From JAWVEV01 sp033856535 (GTDB taxonomy: Bacteria > Actinomycetota > Thermoleophilia > Miltoncostaeales > Miltoncostaeaceae), in contig JAWVEV010000120.1 of the NCBI GenBank assembly GCA_033856535.1, positions 1 to 13,382 of the forward strand: 13,382 nucleotides of DNA, written 5' to 3'. Each line of letters starts with the position of its first letter. Position 1 is the first letter of the stretch. This document shows, in pieces, positions 1 through 7,829 of this stretch. Below the pieces are notes generated by a model, which worked only from the letters and a program-made list of their open reading frames with translations, was not told where the DNA came from and did no database searches. The position numbers were made by a program, and so were the translations under genes.

Positions 1-394
<394 letters not shown>

Positions 395-568
395 GAAATA
401 CATTGGGCACGGCGTGTTCCGTCCTCGCCGGCTTACGCCGGTGGGGCCGGGCCGGACCCGTCAACCGGAGAGACCGCGCCACCCCGAGGGGCGACGGGCG
501 ATCTCAAGCTGTTTCGTCCTCCGTCGGGCGCGGCTCGCGCCGGGCCGTCGGGGCAGACGGGGTTCGTG

Positions 569-612
569 AAAAAAACCTGGCCATCGCATCGTCCGGGCCG
601 AAGCCCGTCCGA
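569..612 (-). other. cUUCGg hairpin followed by a T7 run in the rRNA leader
   Basis: On the minus strand CGGGC and GCCCG (arms 603-607 and 594-598) enclose TTCG, the very stable cUUCGg tetraloop. Three further pairs (589-591 with 610-612) stack beyond two tandem G-A mismatches. Seven T follow at 575-569, but 13 nt separate them from the stem, so this is not a standard intrinsic terminator. It may be a pause or folding element of the leader. Confidence 0.5.
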
Positions 613-620
613 CAGATGCA

Positions 621-639
621 TGCTGTTCAGTTTTCAAGG
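621..639 (-). promoter_or_regulatory. boxA-like rRNA antitermination element
   Basis: The minus strand reads CCTTGAAAACTGAACAGCA. This resembles the TTTGAAAACTGAA segment common in bacterial rRNA leaders and 16S-23S spacers, where boxA recruits NusB/NusE (S10) to protect rRNA transcription from Rho. Its place about 190 nt after the predicted transcription start and 227 nt before 16S fits that role. The call rests on similarity and position. Confidence 0.55.
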
Positions 640-836
640 ATCGCGCCGGCACATGGCCGACCCCGACCCCGCTGCTCACATCGCGGCCCCCGGTTTCCTC
701 AGGAGGCCCTTCCGCGCGGACGCATGACGCGCCTCTGTTACGCGGGTGGCTCCATCGGCTGGAGGTTCGAGATGTGAGGATTCAAGCGGGTTTTTTCCAA
801 ACTCCGCAGACGGGGCTTCCGCCTGGCGGTCGAGGG

Positions 837-864
837 AGTGTAGCGCGGCGGACCGGGGTGTCAA
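837..864 (-). promoter_or_regulatory. rRNA operon promoter (sigma70-type)
   Basis: On the minus strand a perfect -35 hexamer TTGACA (864-859) is followed, after exactly 16 nt, by a -10 hexamer TACACT (842-837). The start of transcription should be near 830. It points at 16S and stands 135 nt past the tyrS stop codon, as expected for a strong housekeeping rRNA promoter. The -35 is embedded in a palindrome (853-870). No second promoter of similar quality is visible in the leader. Confidence 0.85.
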
Positions 865-870
865 CCCCGG
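853..870. repeat. 7-bp palindrome over the rRNA promoter -35 box
   Basis: CCGGGGT (853-859) and ACCCCGG (864-870) are perfect inverted arms around a 4-nt centre, and together they contain the TTGACA hexamer. As DNA it could be a binding site for a dimeric regulator. As RNA from tyrS read-through it could form a short GC-rich hairpin and help end that transcript. Neither role is proven by the sequence. Confidence 0.6.
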
Positions 871-902
871 ATTCCGTCGCCGTTCTCGCCCCTGCCGACC
901 GG

Positions 903-955
903 TTTCCCGGCCGGGGAAGGACGGTACCAGGCGGGATGCGGCCCGCGCCGGGCCG
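903..955 (-). terminator. Possible terminator region after tyrS (GC hairpins, no T run)
   Basis: Downstream of the tyrS stop, a perfect 7-bp stem with a 3-nt loop (939-955, CGGCCCG/CGGGCCG) and a TTCCC/GGGAA stem (903-917) could fold in the transcript. Neither is followed by a run of T, so the case for intrinsic termination is weak. Rho-dependent ending or read-through into the rRNA operon is equally possible. Confidence 0.3.
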
Positions 956-999
956 GTTGTCCCGACCGGGGGCGTTCCGCCCGCTCGGAGCGGACTTCC

Positions 1000-2154
1000 T
1001 CAGCCGGCGACGGCGATGCGGGCGAAGCGGCGCTTGCCCGCACGCAGCACGCGGCCGTCCAGGGCGGCCGCGTCAAGGTCCAGATCCCCCACCGGCTCGC
1101 CGTCGAGCGTCACCCCGCCGCCGGCGACGAGGCGCCGCGCCTCGCTGCGCGAGGCGACCCCGAGACCGTCGACCAGGAGGGCCGGGAGGTGGACCGGGCC
1201 CGGCGGCACGCTCACCGTCGGGACGTCCTCCGGCGCCGAGCGGTCGCGGACGACCCGGTTGAAGTGCTCCTCCGCCCCGGCGCCGGCGCCCGGCCCGTGG
1301 AAGCGGTCGGCGATCAGGCGCCCCAGACGGCGCTTCTCCTCCCCCGGATGGCCCGTCGGCGGCGGCTCGGCGGGCGCCAGGAGGCGGTAGAGCTCGGCCA
1401 GGGCCTCGTCCGGGACGCTCATGAGCTTCCCGAACTGCTCCTCGGGGGGCTCGGAGACCCCCACGTAGTTGCCCGTGGACTTGCTCATCCGGCGGACCCC
1501 GTCGGTGCCGGGCAGGATCGGCATGGTGAGCGCGACCTGCGGCTCCACCCCATAGTGGCCCTGCACGTCGCGCCCGAGCATCAGGTTGAAGAGCTGGTCC
1601 GTGCCGCCGAGCTCGACGTCGGCCCGCACCGCGACCGAGTCGTACGCCTGCATGAGCGGGTAGAGCAGCTCGAGCACCGAGATCGGCCGGTCGGCCTTCA
1701 TCCGCTCGGCGAAGTCGTTGCGCTGCAGCAGCTGGTTGACCGTGGAGGTCGCCGCGAGCCGGAAGAGCGGCTCGAGCCCCATGGTCGCGAACCACTCGCC
1801 GTTGGACCGCACCTCGGTCCGCTCGGGGTCGAGGATCGCGAAGGCCTGCTCCCGGTAGGTCCGCGCGTTCGCGTCGATCTCCTCGGCCGAGAGCTGGGGC
1901 CGGGTGGAGCTGCGCCCGGACGGGTCGCCCACGCGGGCGGTCCAGTCGCCGATGATCAGCACCCCGACGTGGCCGGCGTCCTGGAACTCGCGCAGCTTGC
2001 CGAGCACCACCGAGTGGCCCAGGTGGATGTCCGGCGCGGTCGGGTCGACGCCGAGCTTCACCCGCAGCGGACGGCCGAGCTTCAGCTTGCGCTCGAGCTC
2101 GCCGGCGGGGAGCACGTCGACCGCGCGGGCGCCGAGCTCGGAGATGCTGCTCAA
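1000..2154 (-). CDS. tyrS: Tyrosyl-tRNA synthetase (type 2)
   Basis: This class I enzyme attaches tyrosine to tRNA-Tyr in the cytoplasm. The 384-residue product has the HIGH-type motif HLGH at 44-47 after VKLGVDPTAPDI, the KMSKS-type motif RMSKS at 222-226, and a C-terminal S4 RNA-binding domain at about 322-384. The opening (LGVDPTAP, IIGDWTARVGDPSGR) matches the type 2 TyrRS family rather than the E. coli or Mycobacterium tuberculosis type 1 enzyme (CGFDPTA or AGFDPTA). The start is a TTG at 2154, because its last two bases and the next A form the TGA stop of mpg (TTGA) and a GAGG ribosome-binding site lies 8 nt upstream. The frame stays open further upstream, but that part overlaps mpg and has no TyrRS similarity. 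It is the last gene of the operon, before the rRNA promoter. Confidence 0.95.
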   Translation of the reverse strand: MSSISELGARAVDVLPAGELERKLKLGRPLRVKLGVDPTAPDIHLGHSVVLGKLREFQDAGHVGVLIIGDWTARVGDPSGRSSTRPQLSAEEIDANARTYREQAFAILDPERTEVRSNGEWFATMGLEPLFRLAATSTVNQLLQRNDFAERMKADRPISVLELLYPLMQAYDSVAVRADVELGGTDQLFNLMLGRDVQGHYGVEPQVALTMPILPGTDGVRRMSKSTGNYVGVSEPPEEQFGKLMSVPDEALAELYRLLAPAEPPPTGHPGEEKRRLGRLIADRFHGPGAGAGAEEHFNRVVRDRSAPEDVPTVSVPPGPVHLPALLVDGLGVASRSEARRLVAGGGVTLDGEPVGDLDLDAAALDGRVLRAGKRRFARIAVAG

Positions 2155-2756
2155 TGTGCGGTCCTCGGGAAGGGTCGGGAGAGGTACGGCGACCCGCGCA
2201 GGCCGAAGCGCCACGGGAGGTCGGCCGCCTTGCTGATGCCGATGCGCGGGCCGTCCTGGACGTCGGCCGGGCCGATGCGTCCGTGCAGCGCGACCCGGGA
2301 GCCGTCGATCGCCGCCCCGTTCAGCCCGCCGTCCACCCCGAGCGCCTGGCAGAGGCGCCCCGGGCCGGCGCAGAGAAGCCGGTCCGGGCAGCCGCCGCGC
2401 CGCTCGCGCATCGCGTCGAGACCCCAGGCCGGCGCCAGCGCCCGCACGAGCACCGCCGCCCCGCGGCCCGCCGCCTCGCAGACCAGGTTCATGCACCAGT
2501 GGATGCCGTAGCTGCGGTAGACGTAGACGTGGCCCGGCGGCCCGAACATGATCGCTGCGCGCGGCGTGGGCCCCCGGAAGCTGTGCGAGGCCGGGTCGTC
2601 CTGCTGGTAACGCTCGGCCTCGACCACGATCCCGCCGACGCCGTCCACGAGGAGGGCGCAGCCGATCAGGTCCGGGGCGACCTCGGCCACCGGGCGGGCG
2701 AGGAAGCCGGCGTCGAGCGCCGGCCCCAGCCCGGCCGCCGGCGGCGCCGCGGTCAC
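2151..2756 (-). CDS. mpg: DNA-3-methyladenine glycosylase (AAG/MPG family)
   Basis: This repair enzyme removes alkylated purines such as 3-methyladenine and starts base excision repair. The 201-residue product shows the family core: IVVEAERY at 43-50, with Glu46 matching the catalytic Glu of human AAG; DPASHSFRGPTPR at 54-66; FGPPGHVYVYRSYGIHWCMN at 71-90, which holds the DNA-intercalating segment; VLVRALAP at 102-109; and AGPGRLCQALG at 130-140. The length is normal. Two GTG codons stand side by side at the start. The second (2756) is preferred because it forms a GTGA overlap with the argH stop; the first (2759) would add one residue. The end overlaps tyrS by 4 nt. The argH-mpg-tyrS order is, from memory, shared by several actinobacteria. 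No clear ribosome-binding site is seen, so translation is probably coupled. Confidence 0.93.
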   Translation of the reverse strand: MTAAPPAAGLGPALDAGFLARPVAEVAPDLIGCALLVDGVGGIVVEAERYQQDDPASHSFRGPTPRAAIMFGPPGHVYVYRSYGIHWCMNLVCEAAGRGAAVLVRALAPAWGLDAMRERRGGCPDRLLCAGPGRLCQALGVDGGLNGAAIDGSRVALHGRIGPADVQDGPRIGISKAADLPWRFGLRGSPYLSRPFPRTAH

Positions 2757-4135
2757 CACCCGGCCACCAGGGCCCTGGCCGCCGCGAGCTGCTCCAGCAC
2801 CGGCCCGCGGGCGGTCCCGCCGAAGACGGCCTTGGCCTCGACCGAGGCCTCGGCGTCGAGCGCCGGCAGCTCCAGGCCCTCGAGCCCGGCCGCCGCGATC
2901 TCCTCCGGGCCGGCCTCGGCCAGCCCGATCCCGCGCTCCTCGCAGGCCCGCACCAGCCGGCCGACGGCCTCGTGCGCGCGCCGGAACGGCCACCCGAGCC
3001 CGACCAGGTGGTCCGCCAGGTCCGTCGCCGCCAGCGCCCCGCCCTCGCACGCCGCGCGCATCCGGTCCGCCCGGAAGCGCGCGGTCGCCACCGTGCCGGT
3101 CATGGCCGGCAGCAGCAGCTCGACCGTGTCCACGGCGTCGAAGAGGTAGGTCTTGTCCTCCTGGAGATCCTTGTTGTAGGCGAGCGGCAGCCCGGCGAGG
3201 AGGCCGAGCAGGCCGGAGAGATCCGCCGTGAGGCGCGGGGCCTTGGCGCGCGCCAGCTCGCAGGCGTCCGGGTTCTTCTTCTGGGGCAGCATCGACGAGC
3301 CCGAGGTGAAGGCGTCGTCGAGCGCCACGAAGCCGAACTCCTCGCCGGCCCAGGCCACCAGCTCCGCGCCGAGCCGCGACAGGTGCACCCCGAGCTGGGC
3401 CGCGAAGTGCAGGTAGTCGACCAGCGCGTCGCGGCTGCCGACCCCGTCGAGGCTGTTCGGCGTCGGCCGGGCGAAGCCGAGCTCCTCCGCCACCATCGCC
3501 CGGTCGACCGGGAAGCCCACGCCCGAGAGGGCGCCCGAGCCGAGCGGGCACGCGTCGGTCGCGGCGATCGCGGCGTCCAGGCGCGCGCGGTCGCGCCCGA
3601 GCATCCAGACGTAGGCCAGCAGGTGGTGGGCCAGGCGCACCGGCTGCGCCCGCTGGCTGTGGGTGTAGCCGGGCAGCAGGACGTCCACCCCGTCCTCGGC
3701 CTGCGCCAGCAGCGCCTCGGCCAGCTCCGTCACCAGCCCGCGCTGCGCCACCGCCCGCTCGCGCAGGTAGAGCAGGACGTCCGTGATCACCTGGTCGTTC
3801 CGGCTGCGCGCGGTGTGCAGGCGCCGGCCGGGGTCGCCCACCAGCTCGGTCAGGCGCCGCTCCACCGCGGTGTGGATGTCCTCGTCGCCGGGCGCGAAGA
3901 CGAAGCTGCCGTCGGCGAGCTCGGCCTCCACCCGGTCGAGCCCCTCGTGGATCGCCGCCACGTCCTCGGCCGGCACGATCCCCCGCGCCCCGAGCATCCG
4001 CGCGTGCGCCCGCGAGCCGGCGATGTCCTGGCGCCAGAGGCGCCGGTCCACCTCGAGCGAGCTGTTCAGGCGGTCGAACGCCTCGGCCGGGCCCGCGCCG
4101 AAGCGCCCGCCCCACAGCCGCCCGCCCTCGCTCAC
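2753..4135 (-). CDS. argH: Argininosuccinate lyase
   Basis: This enzyme does the last step of arginine synthesis, splitting argininosuccinate into arginine and fumarate. The 460-residue length is typical. Family motifs are all present: RLWGGRF at 6-12, HTARSRNDQV at 107-116, the YTHSQRAQP segment at 157-165 with the probable catalytic His159, PLGSGALSG at 197-205, and the fumarase/ASL superfamily signature GSSMLPQKKNP at 279-289 with the catalytic Ser on a mobile loop. The usual GSSxMP is GSSMLP here, a small variation. The start is a GTG at 4135 in a GTGA overlap with the aminotransferase stop; the open frame reaches further up but overlaps that gene. No other arg gene is in the window, so argH is separated from any argCJBDFG cluster on the side seen here. 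Confidence 0.95.
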   Translation of the reverse strand: MSEGGRLWGGRFGAGPAEAFDRLNSSLEVDRRLWRQDIAGSRAHARMLGARGIVPAEDVAAIHEGLDRVEAELADGSFVFAPGDEDIHTAVERRLTELVGDPGRRLHTARSRNDQVITDVLLYLRERAVAQRGLVTELAEALLAQAEDGVDVLLPGYTHSQRAQPVRLAHHLLAYVWMLGRDRARLDAAIAATDACPLGSGALSGVGFPVDRAMVAEELGFARPTPNSLDGVGSRDALVDYLHFAAQLGVHLSRLGAELVAWAGEEFGFVALDDAFTSGSSMLPQKKNPDACELARAKAPRLTADLSGLLGLLAGLPLAYNKDLQEDKTYLFDAVDTVELLLPAMTGTVATARFRADRMRAACEGGALAATDLADHLVGLGWPFRRAHEAVGRLVRACEERGIGLAEAGPEEIAAAGLEGLELPALDAEASVEAKAVFGGTARGPVLEQLAAARALVAGW

Positions 4136-5271
4136 GACCGGACCGGCGCCGCCCGGTCGGCGCGGATCGCGGCGGCGAGCGACGCGCAGACCCGGTCCAC
4201 CTGGTCCTCGGACATCTCGGGAAAGAACGGCAGCGCGATGGTCGAGGCGCTGATGGCCTCGGTCACCGGGAAGGTGCCGGCCCGATGGCCGTGGTCCTCG
4301 CGGTAGTACGGCTGGAGGTGGATACAGGGCAGGTAGGGCTTGGCCGAGACGCCGACGGCCTCCAGGCGGCCGATCACCGCGTCGCGATCGACGTCCGGGT
4401 CGAGCCGGGGGGCGTAGACGAACCACGAGCGCCGCTGCGGGCCCTCGTACATCGGGGTGACGCCCTCCAGGTCGGCCACGCGCTCCTGATACCAGCGCGC
4501 GGCGCGGGCGCGGCCGGCCATCAGGTCGTCGAGGCGCTCGAGCTGGGCGACCCCGATCGCGCTGTGGACGTCCGACAGGCGGTAGTTGAAGCCCAGCCGG
4601 GAGTGCACCAGCCAGGCGCCGTCGTCCGAGCGGCCCTGGTTGGTGAGGCTCTTCAGGCGCGCCGCCAGGTCGTCGTCGTCGGTGAGCACCACCCCGCCCT
4701 CGGCGGTGGTGAGCTGCTTGTTGGCGTAGAAGCCGTAGACCGCCGGGTGGCCGAAGGTGCCGAGCTTGCGGCCGTCATGGTCGCCGTCGATCGTCTGGCA
4801 GGCGTCCTCGACCACCACGAGGCCGTGGCGCTCGGCGATCGCCCGGAGCGCCGGCACCTCGGCCGGGTAGCCGAAGATGTCGACGATCAGGATCGCCCTG
4901 GTGCGCGGCGTGATCGCGGCCTCGACGGCCGCGGGGTCCATGTTGAACGTGAGCGGGTCGACCTCGGCGAAGACCGGCGTCGCGCCGGTGAAGACGATCG
5001 CGTTGGCCGAGGCCACGAAGCTGAACGAGCTGGTCACCACCTCGTCGCCCGGCCCGAGGCCGGCGGCGTGCAGGCAGACGTGCAGGCCGGCGGTGCCGCT
5101 GGAGCAGGCCACGGCGTTGCGGACGCCGATCCGCTCGCACCAGGCGTCCTCGAAGCGGGTCACCATCGGGCCCAGCGAGAGCTGCCCGGACCGGAGCACC
5201 TCGTCCACCAGCTCGCGCTCGCGCTCGCCGATGACCGGCTTCGCGAGGGGGATGCGCGGGAGGTCGCTCAA
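4132..5271 (-). CDS. DegT/DnrJ/EryC1/StrS family PLP-dependent aminotransferase
   Basis: This is a fold-type I, PLP-dependent enzyme of the family that usually puts an amino group on a nucleotide-linked keto-sugar for surface glycans or antibiotics. The 379 residues include the typical start IPLAKPVIGERE (7-18), the cofactor-binding SSGTAGL (58-64), VVEDACQT (153-160) and the PLP lysine Lys185 in YANKQLTTAEGG (182-193). The end SASTIALPFFPEMSEDQ is also typical of the family. The start is a TTG at 5271 overlapping the cimA stop (TTGA). No ATG or GTG is available nearby and no ribosome-binding site is visible, so it probably depends on coupled translation. Its seat between cimA and argH is odd for a sugar aminotransferase. 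Its substrate cannot be read from the sequence; it could serve glycan synthesis linked to the surface genes upstream, or an amino-acid related step. Confidence 0.9.
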   Translation of the reverse strand: MSDLPRIPLAKPVIGERERELVDEVLRSGQLSLGPMVTRFEDAWCERIGVRNAVACSSGTAGLHVCLHAAGLGPGDEVVTSSFSFVASANAIVFTGATPVFAEVDPLTFNMDPAAVEAAITPRTRAILIVDIFGYPAEVPALRAIAERHGLVVVEDACQTIDGDHDGRKLGTFGHPAVYGFYANKQLTTAEGGVVLTDDDDLAARLKSLTNQGRSDDGAWLVHSRLGFNYRLSDVHSAIGVAQLERLDDLMAGRARAARWYQERVADLEGVTPMYEGPQRRSWFVYAPRLDPDVDRDAVIGRLEAVGVSAKPYLPCIHLQPYYREDHGHRAGTFPVTEAISASTIALPFFPEMSEDQVDRVCASLAAAIRADRAAPVRS

Positions 5272-6854
5272 GCAGCCGGGGCGGACGAGCGCGCCGCGCG
5301 GCGCACCCCGTGCTCCAGGCTGTCGAGCAGGGCCTCCCAGGAGGCCTCGATCACGTTCGCGTGCACGCCGATCGTGCCCCACCTCTCGTGGCCGTCGCTC
5401 GACTCCACCAGCACGCGGGTGATCGCGTCGGTGCCCTTGGTCTCGTCCAGGATCCGGACCTTGAAGTTGACGAGGTCGATGTCGGCCAGCTCCGGGACGC
5501 GGCCCTCGAGCGCCTTGCGCAGCGCCCGGTCGATCGCGTTGACCGGCCCGTTGCCCTCGGCGACCTCCACGATGCGCTCGCCCTGGTGCACGAGCTTGAC
5601 CGTGGCCTCGGTCTCCACGTGGCCGTCGGCCCGCTTCTCGGTCGACACGCGGTAGCTCTCGAGCACGAAGAGCGGCTCGTAGAGCCCGGTCTCGCGCTCC
5701 AGCAGCAGCTCGAAGGACGCGTCGGCGACCTCGAAGTGGTAGCCCTGGTGCTCCAGGTCCTTGAGCCGGGCGAGGATCGCCTGGACGCGCCCGGGGTCCT
5801 CGACGTCGATCCCCATCTCGCGCGCCTTGGCCAGGATCGTCCCGCGGCCGGAGAGCTCGGACACCAGCATCTGGCGCTCGTTGCCGACCAGGCCCGGGTC
5901 GATGTGCTCATAGCTGGTGACCTCGGCGCCCATCGCCGCCACGTGCATGCCGCCCTTGTGGGCGAAGGCGTTGCGGCCGACGTAGGCCGCCCAGGCATCG
6001 GGCTGCAGGTTGACCGTCTCGGCCACCCAGTGGCTGAGCCCGGTCAGCTCGTTCAGCTTCTCGGGATCGATCGTCTCGAAGCCCATCTTCAGCGTCAGCG
6101 ACGGGATGATCGAGATCAGGTTGGCGTTCCCGCAGCGCTCGCCGTAGCCGTTGATCGTGCCCTGCACCATCCGCGCGCCCTCGGCGATCGCGGCCAGCGA
6201 GTTGGCCACGCCGCACTCGGCGTCGTTGTGGGTGTGGATGCCGATCCGGGTCCCGGGGATGGCCGCCCGGACCTCGCGGATCACCCGTGAGACGTCGTTC
6301 GGGAGGGTCGCGCCGTTGGTGTCGCAGGGCGTGAGCCACGACGCGCCGCCGGCCTCGGCCGCGCGCAGGCAGTCCAGCGCGTAGTCGGGGTGCTCGAGAT
6401 AGGCGTCGAAGAAGTGCTCGGCGTCGTAGACGACCTCCTTGCCCTGGCGGGCCAGGAAGGCGACCGACTCCTCGATCATCCGGAGGTTCTCGGCCCGGTC
6501 AACCTTGATCACCTTCTGCAGGTGCAGGTCCCAGGTCTTGCCCACGATCGTGATGACGGGGGCGAAGCACTCGGCCAGGCCGCGCACCGCCGGGTCCTCG
6601 GAGGCGCCGACGCCGCGGCGGCGGGTCATGCCGAAGGCGGCGACACGGGTCGCGCCGAGGTCCTCGCGCTCCAGCAGGCCGAACAGCTCGCCGTACTTCG
6701 GGTTCGAGGCCGGGAAGCCGGCCTCCAGGTAGTGCACCCCGAACTCCGCCAGCCGCACGGCGACGGCCAGCTGCTCACCCGCGCTCAGGCTCAGGCCCTC
6801 GCGCTGCATGCCGTCGCGCAGCGTGGTGTCGTAGATGAGGACCCTCTCGCTCAC
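5268..6854 (-). CDS. cimA: (R)-citramalate synthase
   Basis: This enzyme condenses pyruvate with acetyl-CoA to (R)-citramalate, the first step of the threonine-independent route to 2-oxobutyrate and isoleucine. The 528-residue protein has the HMG-like TIM barrel in the first 280 residues: DTTLRDGMQREG at 9-20, the metal-binding HTHND at 207-211, and GTINGYGERCGNANL at 232-246. The C-terminal allosteric domain at about 390-515 has the CimA-type ending (VNFKVRILDETKGTDAI, WGTIGV, IEASWEAL). Length and C-terminus fit the longer citramalate synthase subfamily rather than 2-isopropylmalate synthase or homocitrate synthase. The GTG start at 6854 forms a GTGA overlap with ilvE. The open frame continues upstream only as a shadow of ilvE. 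The cimA stop overlaps the next gene's TTG. Confidence 0.93.
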   Translation of the reverse strand: MSERVLIYDTTLRDGMQREGLSLSAGEQLAVAVRLAEFGVHYLEAGFPASNPKYGELFGLLEREDLGATRVAAFGMTRRRGVGASEDPAVRGLAECFAPVITIVGKTWDLHLQKVIKVDRAENLRMIEESVAFLARQGKEVVYDAEHFFDAYLEHPDYALDCLRAAEAGGASWLTPCDTNGATLPNDVSRVIREVRAAIPGTRIGIHTHNDAECGVANSLAAIAEGARMVQGTINGYGERCGNANLISIIPSLTLKMGFETIDPEKLNELTGLSHWVAETVNLQPDAWAAYVGRNAFAHKGGMHVAAMGAEVTSYEHIDPGLVGNERQMLVSELSGRGTILAKAREMGIDVEDPGRVQAILARLKDLEHQGYHFEVADASFELLLERETGLYEPLFVLESYRVSTEKRADGHVETEATVKLVHQGERIVEVAEGNGPVNAIDRALRKALEGRVPELADIDLVNFKVRILDETKGTDAITRVLVESSDGHERWGTIGVHANVIEASWEALLDSLEHGVRRAARSSAPAA

Positions 6855-7783
6855 AGGGCCGTCCGCTCCCGGCTGGGCACGTAGTCGATCCACTTGGCGT
6901 ACGCCGGGTCCCGTCCGCCGGCCGCCGCGAAGAAGCGCTCCTGCAGCCGCATCGTGATCGGGCCGGGCGGGCCGAGCGGGTGGTCGTCGATCTCGTTGAT
7001 CGGGCAGACCTCGGCGGCGGTCCCGGTGATGAAGACCTCGTCGGCGGTGTAGAGCTCGGCCCGGGCGACCTCGCGCTCCTCCACCGGGATGCCCTCGTCC
7101 GCGGCGAGCTCGATGATGCTCGCCCGCGTGATGCCCTCGAGGATCGACGCCTGGAGCGGCGGCGTGACGAGCTTCCCCTCGCGGACGAGGAAGAGGTTCT
7201 CGCCCGAGCCGTCGGCGACGTAGCCGGCCTCGTTCAGGAGGAGCGCCTCCTGGTAGCCGGCCTTGTGCGTCTCGACCTTGGCGAGGATCGAGTTCAGGTA
7301 CTGGCCGCCGGCCTTCGCCGTCGCGGGGATCGTGCTGCCGCCGATCCGGCGCCAGCTCGCGATCTTGGCCCGGATGCCGGTCCGGAGGCCCTCCTCGCCG
7401 AGGTACGCGCCCCACTGCCAGGCGGCGATCGCGACGTCGACCGGCGAGTCGAGCGGGAACAGGCCCATCGTGCCGTAGCCCCGCAGCGCGATCGGCCGGA
7501 TGTAGCACCCGCCGAGCCCGTTGACCGAGATGACCTGGTGCACGGCCTCGCGCAGCTCGTCGCGCGAGTACGGCAGCGGCATGTAGTAGATCGCCGCCGA
7601 GCGCTGGAGCCGAGCGAGGTGGTCGTCGAGCCGGAACACCGCGGTTCCGCCCTCGGCGTCGTACGCGCGGATGCCCTCGAACACGGTGCTGCCGTAGTGC
7701 AGCCCGTGGGAGAGCACGTGCACGCGCGCGTCCGCCCAGTCGACCAGCGCGCCGTTCATCCAGATTTTCTCGGCTTCCTGCAT
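6851..7783 (-). CDS. ilvE: Branched-chain amino acid aminotransferase (fold type IV)
   Basis: This PLP enzyme transfers the amino group of glutamate to the 2-oxo acids of leucine, isoleucine and valine. The 310-residue protein carries the class IV hallmarks: HGLHYGSTVFEGIRAY at 26-41, the PLP lysine Lys157 in ATAKAGGQYLNS (154-165), DGSGENLFLV at 191-200 and ILEGITR at 214-220. The start is the ATG at 7783, behind a GAGGAGGAGG ribosome-binding site 6 nt upstream. It lies 46 nt below leuB on the same strand and overlaps cimA by 4 nt, so all three belong to one transcript. ilvE supplies the last step of both the leucine and the citramalate-isoleucine routes that leuB and cimA feed. Nothing unusual is seen. 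Confidence 0.96.
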   Translation of the reverse strand: MQEAEKIWMNGALVDWADARVHVLSHGLHYGSTVFEGIRAYDAEGGTAVFRLDDHLARLQRSAAIYYMPLPYSRDELREAVHQVISVNGLGGCYIRPIALRGYGTMGLFPLDSPVDVAIAAWQWGAYLGEEGLRTGIRAKIASWRRIGGSTIPATAKAGGQYLNSILAKVETHKAGYQEALLLNEAGYVADGSGENLFLVREGKLVTPPLQASILEGITRASIIELAADEGIPVEEREVARAELYTADEVFITGTAAEVCPINEIDDHPLGPPGPITMRLQERFFAAAGGRDPAYAKWIDYVPSRERTAL

Positions 7784-7829
7784 GCGCAGGCCTCCTCCTC
7801 GCGACCGACCAGGCCGGGGAAAGGTTACC

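Larger units (their letters stand above)
395..830 (-). other. rRNA operon leader (transcribed spacer)
   Basis: This stretch of about 435 nt between the rRNA promoter and the 16S start holds no believable protein gene. In transcription order it carries a boxA-like element (639-621), a UUCG hairpin (612-589), a run of seven T on the minus strand (575-569), a perfect 6-bp stem with arms 527-532 and 536-541, and a small stem with arms 428-432 and 437-441 just before 16S. Such leaders normally supply the antitermination signal and half of the stem that RNase III cuts to free 16S. The other half would follow 16S and is outside the window. Confidence 0.8.

Noticed and set aside
436..464. TTGACG (464-459) in the rRNA leader as a second rRNA promoter
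   Set aside because: At the expected distance the -10 position is all G and C (CCGGCG), so it is unlikely to work.
1189..2511. Long open frame on the plus strand opposite tyrS and mpg
   Set aside because: Its protein is Arg/Gly/His-rich low complexity with no family motif, while the minus strand encodes complete TyrRS and MPG motifs. Such mirror frames are common in high-GC DNA.
2757..4115. Upstream extension of the mpg frame through argH
   Set aside because: It is Arg/Gly/Ala-rich shadow of argH; the GTG at 2756 in the GTGA overlap gives a normal-length MPG.
2972..4306. Long plus-strand open frame opposite argH
   Set aside because: It is a shadow of the strongly biased argH codons with no recognisable domain.
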